Assembly: GCF_003286085.1 (NCBI RefSeq)
Contig: NW_020825356.1
Span: 682,001-746,000 of the forward strand
Direction of reading: 5' to 3'
Length of the DNA: 64,000 nt
From: Drosophila persimilis
Lineage: Eukaryota > Arthropoda > Insecta > Diptera > Drosophilidae
Below the pieces are notes generated by a model. That model saw nothing but the letters and a program-made list of their open reading frames with translations, searched no databases and was not told the origin of the DNA. Made by a program: the position numbers and the translations under genes. Positions 56,850-64,000 of the stretch are shown piece by piece (position 1 is the first letter of the stretch; every line of letters begins with the position of its first letter).

Positions 56850-59800
56850 ACAGGTGAGCGATGTGGCACAGAAAAGTTACGAATGCATTTTGAATGAATC
56901 TAATGCATTCTAATGCATTTTTTGGTGCACCATAATGGGAGAGGGAGAGGGAGGGTGGCACTTGGACCGCCAGTTTTAACTAGGTTAAAGGTTCGATTGA
57001 ATAATAAAAACCTTAAGATTTAAACTAAACCCTAGAAGCCTCTTTCGAATTTCGATTCCTGTATAAATCATCTTATTTTTTCGTACTTTCCCTATTTATA
57101 TGTTCATCATTGTACTTGAGCGCTTAAGCAACTATTTGTGTGATCGTAATTGTGTGGCTATTCGGACTGTCGCAACTTGCAAACAGTTTCCAGTCATCTA
57201 CAAGTCATTTACCAAAGTGTATCGCTACAAGAAGAACGAGTCTTAATGAAATTATTGATAAATGTATCACAGAGGGTTGCGAAGGAGCAGCTGAAAGGAA
57301 CCTGGTAAAAGCTTCAACTGTGTCTGCCACACACCCAGACTGGCCACAGACAGAGGCACAGACAGAGGCAGAGGCAGAGGCAGACGGGGACAGACATGAA
57401 GGACACTGGAAAAACATAATTCAGGATTGCCCCGAATATACTTACCGACATTTCGCAGGCGGGATGATCCACAACTTCAATGTCCGATTCAACGTCATCC
57501 ACCAGTACAGACACCGTCTTCTGCCCATATTCCATCTCTGCGGGATATCGAAAAACGAGAACAGACAACCATATTCAATTTCTAGCTAGCTGCATTGGTA
57601 TGCAGGTACAGGCACAAGCACAGGCACAGGCATGACCCAGTTTCCAAGCAAAAGAGGGTCCCCCCGCTTTAGCCTGCCAATGCCAATACACATCTCATCT
57701 ACTTCTGAGGAATTTCATTGAGCTGAGGACTGGCAATCCAGCAAACAAGGCTAATAAATCCTTTGTACTTGTACAAATTGTGTGCAAGTTCTGAAAAGCT
57801 GAAGCACGGAGCCGTAGATAAACACGGGTCTAGGGAACTTCATATTCACTTCATCGGCCTTTGTCACCGATAACAATGAATGACAAATAAATTTCTGAGA
57901 AGCTTAATAGTAGGAACAAATAACTGTAAAAATATGCCAGAGAGAACATAAGAAGGATTGATTATATTTGCAATTTAAAAATTAAAGATCTACTACGAAA
58001 CGGAAGAGCTTGCTTTGCTAATTAACATATATACATACATGTGAAATTATATTATTGTGTCTTTGTGTCGGACGGGAAAACCATCAGAATTCTATCCAGA
58101 CTCTGGAGAGCCCGTTTTGAGCCCAGGTCCTGGTCAATAGCCTTTGTTCAAAGGCTTCGCAAAAAACAACAAACAATCAAAACCAATAAAATAGAATGAG
58201 ACACAGACGAGCAGAGAGATACGAATACCGAATACATGGTGGTGCACGCGAGACACACATCAGCCATCCGGAGAGCAGACGGAGCGCAATTGAAGCGCAG
58301 CACGACAGCAAGGGCCGAGAGCAAGGCACTAATGGACTGGAGGCGGATTTGTGGCGTGCTTTTGATGTTCACTCCCGTTTCCATAGTGACTCGCGGCCTG
58401 TCCGCAGATTGGTATCATGCACAGTGTTGCACGTATTCGAAATCCATGCGACTCTGCTCTGTATTTTGATGCCTGTGATGTAAATGAAATTTTGGCAAAC
58501 TTTCCCAAAGGGCAAGACTCTAATGTAGTTCAATAGAGTCAGACATTTAATTACATTTGAAATCCAAATGATATTTGATTTCCCACTCTAATTAAAGGCA
58601 ACCCGAGCTACCGATATCGGATGAATTATATGAATTCCTAACACTCGAGCAGACGGAGATATCATAATATCCTTCCTGACCACGCGGAACTGAACACCAC
58701 GGATCCTATTAAACAAATAGTTTGTGAGCTTCAGAGTAGTATTCCACTTACCAAGACTTAGGTCGTAGCCGCAAATATGGTCCGAGGTCGTAAACTGGAA
58801 CGATAGGGCTGACTTCCCAACCGCAGGACTACCAAGCATAGCAATCTTGAAGGTGGGCGGCTCTCCGGACAGAGTCTGCTGTGATAGGGCCCTTTCGATG
58901 ATATTCCCCGATGCGTTTCTTTATAGTTTCGGGCGGGAAGAAAAAAGATGGGACAGTATTACCAAGTAACATAAGTAATAATAAGTAGAGCGCGTAAAAA
59001 GAGGAAAAAATAAATAAATATGTAAAAAATGGGAAAACATGATAAACAACTGGAAACAGCGGTGAACGCCGAGTTCCTTTCACAATATTCTCGGCATTGT
59101 TGACGTTCATCCCGGTGCAGATGGCCACCTTCTGCTCTTTATTTTTGTCCCCCGGTGATGGGGACCTCTGTACAAAAGAAATTGTGCTGTGTGTGAAAAT
59201 TGTATGAAATTATTCGGCGAGCGTGCCCGCGGGGTGCCGCAGCTTCAGATGGAAATGTGGCGCCATTTCTGTGGTGTATGTGTGTGGGTTTATTGTCGTG
59301 TATAAACAAATTATTGCGTTCTGCCGTCTTTCCGCGCACTTTTAGCTATGCACTGCTTGCCACATACTGCTTGCAATGAAGTACATATGCTTGGAGTATT
59401 TGCTGCTTGATTTGCATGCTTTGGTTGTGTATTACCATGCACTACTTGCCGAAGTACTCACCTATTGTGGTATCGAATGCCGCTGTAAGAGGTACCCCCC
59501 GATGTCACTGAGTTGTTCGAGCGAGACCTGCGGCGTCTGGGAAAACAAAAAGGATGACAAGGATGGTAGACACAGACAACGTCAGACTACATCTTTGCAG
59601 AACACTCGAAACTTACCGCAGGGAGTCCCCTAAATTGCATACCCCATTCGAGGTAATGCTAAAACTGCGTAGGCGGTAGTACTCCATGCCCTGATCTTCT
59701 GCATGTTTCACCGCCTGACGCACCTCCGCGTGTTGTGGCTGGGAAAAGGCAGAGGACGACAGTGATGCAGATGGAAGAGATGGAAGAGAGGACGAGAGAG

Positions 59801-62800
59801 GCAAGAGAGGAAGTGACTAACACCATTAAATAGTTGATAGAGAGCTCACACCCTCTTAACCCAGGAAAATCATCATTTGTTTGATTTACTTTTGATTTCA
59901 ATTTAAGAAGTTGCCAATTATACAAAGGATGTCCATCTGTGGTTAAAAGAGGTTAAATTAAGCGACCTTACGCTGGCTTTTAGCACCGCAATCAAGGATC
60001 TGCAAAAAAAAAGAGCTGGATCATGAGTTTTTATCGTAATGAAGCATGACGGAATCTATTGCCGGATGAGTCCTAGTTCATTAATTGTAGATTTACAGAA
60101 GGGCCAGCGCAACACTAATAGGCTAAGCTAAACTTATCCTTAACGAGCACACAATGTGCAAAAACATTATTTTGTTCATATTTTGCTCTGCTTTGGCTCC
60201 AGAGGACGCCTCCAGGGGATGCCAGCCAGCATTCAGATAGCATCCAGGCTGAAGGTGGAGTCTAGGGGATCGGGGCTCGGGACACGGGACTCGGGACTCG
60301 GGAAACAAGAGCCATTGAAGGCAAGTAGTAACACTCATCAACTCATCAGTGGATTATGCTTAATAGTAAGAGGAAGCCAGCAAAAATATATACGTTCACA
60401 TAGATAGATGCTCGTAGAGGGCAGCAGAAGTGGTCTTGGCGGCAAGGGATTACACATGTATCCAGGGATATTTGTATATAAATATGTGTGGAAGTAAGAG
60501 TGCGGCAAGAGTGTTAGGCGGCAAGTTTTCAACATTCAGCATGAATGGACATTTGATACATTGTTCTACTTCTACTGCTCCTGCTCCTTATCCTGGGCCA
60601 GCTCTACTATCCATTGCCTGCTCGAGCTCCCACTCATTCGAGGGACGGGTGCAAGGATAGTTACTGCTAGTGCCAGCTTATCGGGAGGCCACCCCGTGGA
60701 TCCCCATGTGGCAGGTTCACTCTACTTTCTAGTATATTTTTTGGGCACATTGAAAAATCAACGCAATAAAAAGGAGGAAGTCAAGAGCCACCTCACCGGC
60801 TATTTCTCTGTCTTTATGGCCGTGTGTCATTAACTTGCCTCATGGCTACCTGTCCTTATCGGGGGCCTGCACTTTCATAGGCGCTGCAGCTAATGTAATT
60901 AGTTTGGTGAAATTGCTCGAGTGCAAATTGTGCAACGTGAGCCTTGCTTTCCACCCTGCCACATGGGAAGCCGGCTGAAAGTGGAGCAGGCGGGAGCATT
61001 AACCCGTGCCCTGTCACTTTCTCGCTCGCACTATTTCACTGTGTCTCGTTGGAGGCAAAGTTTTTCATCATTTCTAGGCGCAAACTTTTTTGATTCGACA
61101 GCAAGAGTCTCGAAATTGATTTCATTGCGGCGCATCATCGGATCTAACTGAAGTGCAGTCTGCTTGTGGTTTGCAGCTTTCAACTTGCAACGTTCAACTG
61201 GCAATTAAAGCGGAGTATGGCGAAACCTTCAAACGGAATCAATGGCAGGCACGTCCCAGGGACCCTGGACGCCAAAGCGAATGGAAAGCGTTAAATGGAG
61301 AATAATGTCAAGCGTGGAGCGGACGACGGAAAAGGAAAACTGTCGAAGGCAGTCGCAGATCCTTTTCACACTTTTACGCCTCCTTTGCACGCCTTTGCAT
61401 GGGCAAACAAGCAAAGCCCTGCCCTGAAGGCGACACAAAAAACTTTGCCTGGCGTGAAAACCTGGAATTCTCGTCGAATCTGGCACGGAACACGTTCCAC
61501 GCCCAAAAGACTCGGCGCATACACGACTCTATATGTATGTATTTTATGGTGTGCATGGAAATGGCATGAGCAGAGCTCGGGACGTGACAACGGATTAAAG
61601 ACATCCAAGTGTTTGCCAATAAGTAATCTGGAGCTGCAGATACGCCGAAGTGTCGTGGCGCTCGTCCTCTGCTTGCAGAATAACCCTATGCTTTATTAGG
61701 CATAATAGTTGTCAAGACTCATGCATGTGTGTATTTGAGATAAGTAAGCAGTAGATATTGCTTTATTTAATTGCTTTCGTTGCTATGGTACACATACTTG
61801 CATGGGGAATTGCACTGCTTTATATATTTCCACTGGGAACGAGCTTTTAATAACAGCCTGTTACTTAACATACAAAACTGCTTGATAGATTTATACGCCA
61901 CGATCGACTCGGTGGTCCTCACTTGCTGATTAATAATTCTCACTACTTGATTCTGGATTTCACTGCTTCACTATTGTTGCCAATAATATCACTCATTGAA
62001 CTTGATGCTCTGCTTGATTGTGAACGGATACTCGCATCTCAACTGTCAGCGCTCGAATCGAATAATTTTGTGTGATTAGTAATTGATTGGTTTTCGAAGA
62101 TAATTGGTGAAATCCTTACCTACATACTCACCCTGGGGCACTCGGCCGGCATACTGGATGTTCTCCTTCGCTGCCTGGGCGCCACGCGGTTGCTGAGTAC
62201 CGGCACCAACAAGGTGCCAGAGCTGTTATGCCGTTGTCCCCGCGCTGGGGATGCCGCTGCCTCGCCGATGGGAGGCTCCCGCTCGATATGCACTTGGCGT
62301 GCGCGTTTCGGTGTGCTGCACCCTGCCTCTACGGGTACCGAACCACTGGCTCCCAGTCCGCTGGACATTTCATTTACGGTGACCACGCCAGCGATGGCTC
62401 TCGCTTCGTTATATGAGGGTGGTGGGTGGTCGACCACGGTGCCGTACTGCGGGGAAACCGCCCCGCACATGGCTTGCTGTATGGTCAAAACCCTGGATAC
62501 TTCCGCATGCTCTCTGCTTTTCAAAGAAAAACAAATTGTTACACAAGTCTAAAGATTCAAATCGAATAGGAATATTCAAAATATGGAAGCAATTTTAGTA
62601 TTCTTAAGGAAGTATGAAAAATGGACAAATGGAATAGTCTTAGTTAAATAATTGTTTTTTCTTCGCCATTTGCGAACGATGTGAGTACAATACCAAGCTA
62701 GAAATAACCTTAAACATAGGATTGACATCTGAAACCAACCTGTGCTCGACGCTATGCAAGCTGCGTGGATGGACCTCTTGTGGCATATAGTGCCGGACCG

Positions 62801-63834
62801 AGTGCTGCATGTTTGGTTCCGCCGTGGAGCCACGACGAAGGTCTTGCTGTAGACATTGGGAAGATGACAAACAGAAGAAAGTATGAAAATTTGTCTAGAT
62901 CTGAAAGGTTTTGCAGGTAAATAATGTTTGATGAGAATGTTGTTATGCTATCGAAAATGTTCAGCTATCAACTCGTTATAATTGTACAATACTATCTAGC
63001 GAATGCAAGTTCTGGATTAACTGCTATGAAGGATGTCAATTATGGAATTAAGTTATGGAAAAATGAGTTCAATCATTGATCAGTCGGTCATAAAGTATTA
63101 TGAATGCTCATGAGTATCGGTTATCGAATGTGTTACCATTAAGTTATCGCCCGCACACTTCGTCTTCCCACGTATCGACTGGCGGATACCACTTACCCGA
63201 CTGCCGCCTGCATGCTGGGCAGCAAAAATATATTCTTCGTATCGCGGTGGCGGAGCTTCAATATTTCTTAGATGCTGCCAATCCTGTACGGCCCCCACGG
63301 ATTCGATGTTCCTCGGGTCCGCATGTCGACTCTGGGTGTGCACCATGGGGACTGCGGAGCTTCGTATTAGATTCCGATCGTTCTCCTGCTGGACCCACGC
63401 CTGTACGATGGGCCGGTTTCGAAAGCCGCCGCTGTGTCTGCTGTTGACCGGCGGTATGGGCAGCATCCGCTGGTGACCCACCCCGGCACGCTCCATCTCA
63501 TACAATGGGCGATTCTCTACGAGGGAATACACTTTAGTTCACGAAAGATCGGGTTCATGTTTAAAGAGCTAGTGACTATGGACATACGGCCGTTGCTGTA
63601 ACACTGTTCTGGGCGGGACGCAGGCGTAGGTACGTCATATCTGTCTGTCGCTTTTGTACACTCGGCATCTGCGCAGACACACATAGATATCCATGAGAAG
63701 GCTGGCGGACAGAGACAAACCTCAACTGAGTGGGCATACCACCTAATGTAGTCTTTACCCGAGGGACCCGTACAGAGACGAACGCGTCTTAGTTTCGGAT
63801 GGTGAACATTGGCAGGTGCATCCACCCATGCCAT
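55831..63834 (-). CDS. RGK-family small GTPase with long N-terminal region
   Basis: Ten exons assembled in phase: 63759-63834, 63197-63516, 62740-62846, 62132-62513, 59617-59738, 59462-59536, 58752-58918, 57446-57537, 56592-56784, 55831-56522, giving about 741 aa. The G domain starts near residue 380: P-loop GSPAVGKS (390-397), a degenerate G3 (DHPACEMS in place of DxxG, the RGK hallmark), G4 VGNKADL and G5 FIETSAG. The C terminus ends SSSCTDLFAI, matching the RGK membrane/calmodulin tail with its cysteine. RGK proteins bind calcium-channel beta subunits and inhibit voltage-gated calcium channels. The N-terminal half is mostly disordered with two PPxY motifs (115-118 and 199-202) and a YYRLRSFSIT..RRRRSRSNNSV basic block. 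The ATG at 63834 follows an in-frame TGA, but the gene may have more 5' exons outside the window. X linkage would fit the fly paralogue Rgk3, but I have not confirmed that identity. Confidence 0.85.
56822..56849. repeat. (GA)n tract
   Basis: About 14 GA units in an RGK intron, 40 bp upstream of the exon at 56592-56784. Confidence 0.85.
59084..59165 (-). other. Possible alternative exon of RGK gene
   Basis: After a good acceptor (TTCTTTTGTACAGAG) a frame reads SPSPGDKNKEQKVAICTGMN then VNNAENI. It can be entered in phase from the exon at 59462-59536, but its only usable donor (ATT|GTGAAA) is weak and would need a different acceptor (TCACAG|CAG at 58879) in the following exon. It could also be an alternative end running into a hydrophobic tail. 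Confidence 0.35.
59739..62131 (-). other. 2.4-kb intron of RGK gene
   Basis: No nested gene was supported. GGGACTCG-type hexamer repeats occur near 60272-60300. The many overlapping frames lack splice context. Confidence 0.55.
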
Positions 63835-64000
63835 CCAGCAAACTCAGTGTCTCTCTGTGTGCGTCTCTCGCAAAATATGTTCCCCAACTCAAAGTCAAAT
63901 AATGAATTAAAAAGAGGGGCGGAAGCATTCGATACCCTTGCAGAGTCCCACACCAGCTATGTTTATGGTGAATTCATCAAATTCTACAACAAGATAGCTT
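63835..64000. other. Window edge upstream of RGK first visible exon
   Basis: A CGATACCCTTGCAGAG phrase at about 63930 resembles the start of the Helitron-like repeats, so a repeat may enter from the right. Further 5' exons of the RGK gene may lie beyond the edge. Confidence 0.4.

Noticed and set aside
1-64000. CRISPR arrays, tRNA or rRNA genes
   Set aside because: None seen; the direct repeats present are eukaryotic micro- and minisatellites.

Overview
This window is Drosophila nuclear DNA. Seven genes are recognisable fly orthologues with typical short introns (about 63-80 bp), GT-AG junctions that restore frame exactly, and several products whose lengths match what I recall for D. melanogaster (Cbp80 800 aa, Fzr 478 aa, VhaAC39-1 350 aa). 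From memory, Torsin, Cbp80 and fzr lie close together on the melanogaster X chromosome (Muller A), so this is probably the equivalent X segment in another species. The roomy introns and many microsatellites suggest a species outside the melanogaster subgroup, but the exact species cannot be read from the sequence.

Layout. 1-11.5 kb is a compact housekeeping block: mRpL30 (+), Torsin (-, converging on mRpL30) and Cbp80 (+, divergent from Torsin). The 5-kb third intron of Cbp80 holds a nested minus-strand gene for a secreted low-complexity protein of about 787 aa. 11-23.7 kb is mostly intergenic, with a minus-strand group III secreted phospholipase A2 at 14.5-15.6 kb, an unassigned terminal exon just beyond it, Helitron-like repeat debris and an AT-rich coding remnant at 20.4-20.7 kb. 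23.8-35.2 kb is fizzy-related (fzr, -), four coding exons split by 7.05-kb and 2.9-kb introns that carry tandem repeats. 38.4-40.2 kb is the fzr/VhaAC39-1 intergenic region, dense in CGATA (DRE/BEAF-type) sites and containing a three-copy diverged repeat. VhaAC39-1 (+) follows at 40.3-41.6 kb, then an uncharacterised two-exon minus gene (42.3-42.9 kb) and a small two-exon membrane-protein gene (43.8-44.15 kb, -). A secreted DUF4773 protein (+) lies at 48.1-49.6 kb. 49.7-55.8 kb is AT-rich, with a MITE-like element at 51.6 kb and a doubtful small minus-strand gene near 54 kb. 55.8-63.8 kb holds a multi-exon RGK-family GTPase (-) with a long N-terminal region.

Functional themes. The conserved genes are unrelated housekeeping functions (mitochondrial translation, nuclear-envelope/ER AAA+ ATPase, nuclear cap binding, APC/C activation, V-ATPase). 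Their promoters share recognisable Drosophila core elements: Ohler motif 1 with arrays of motif 6 at Cbp80/Torsin and VhaAC39-1, and DRE/BEAF-like CGATA clusters at mRpL30 and fzr. The accessory genes (nested secreted protein, PLA2, DUF4773 protein, RGK GTPase) have more tissue-specific families. I found no CRISPR array, bacterial operon, tRNA or rRNA.
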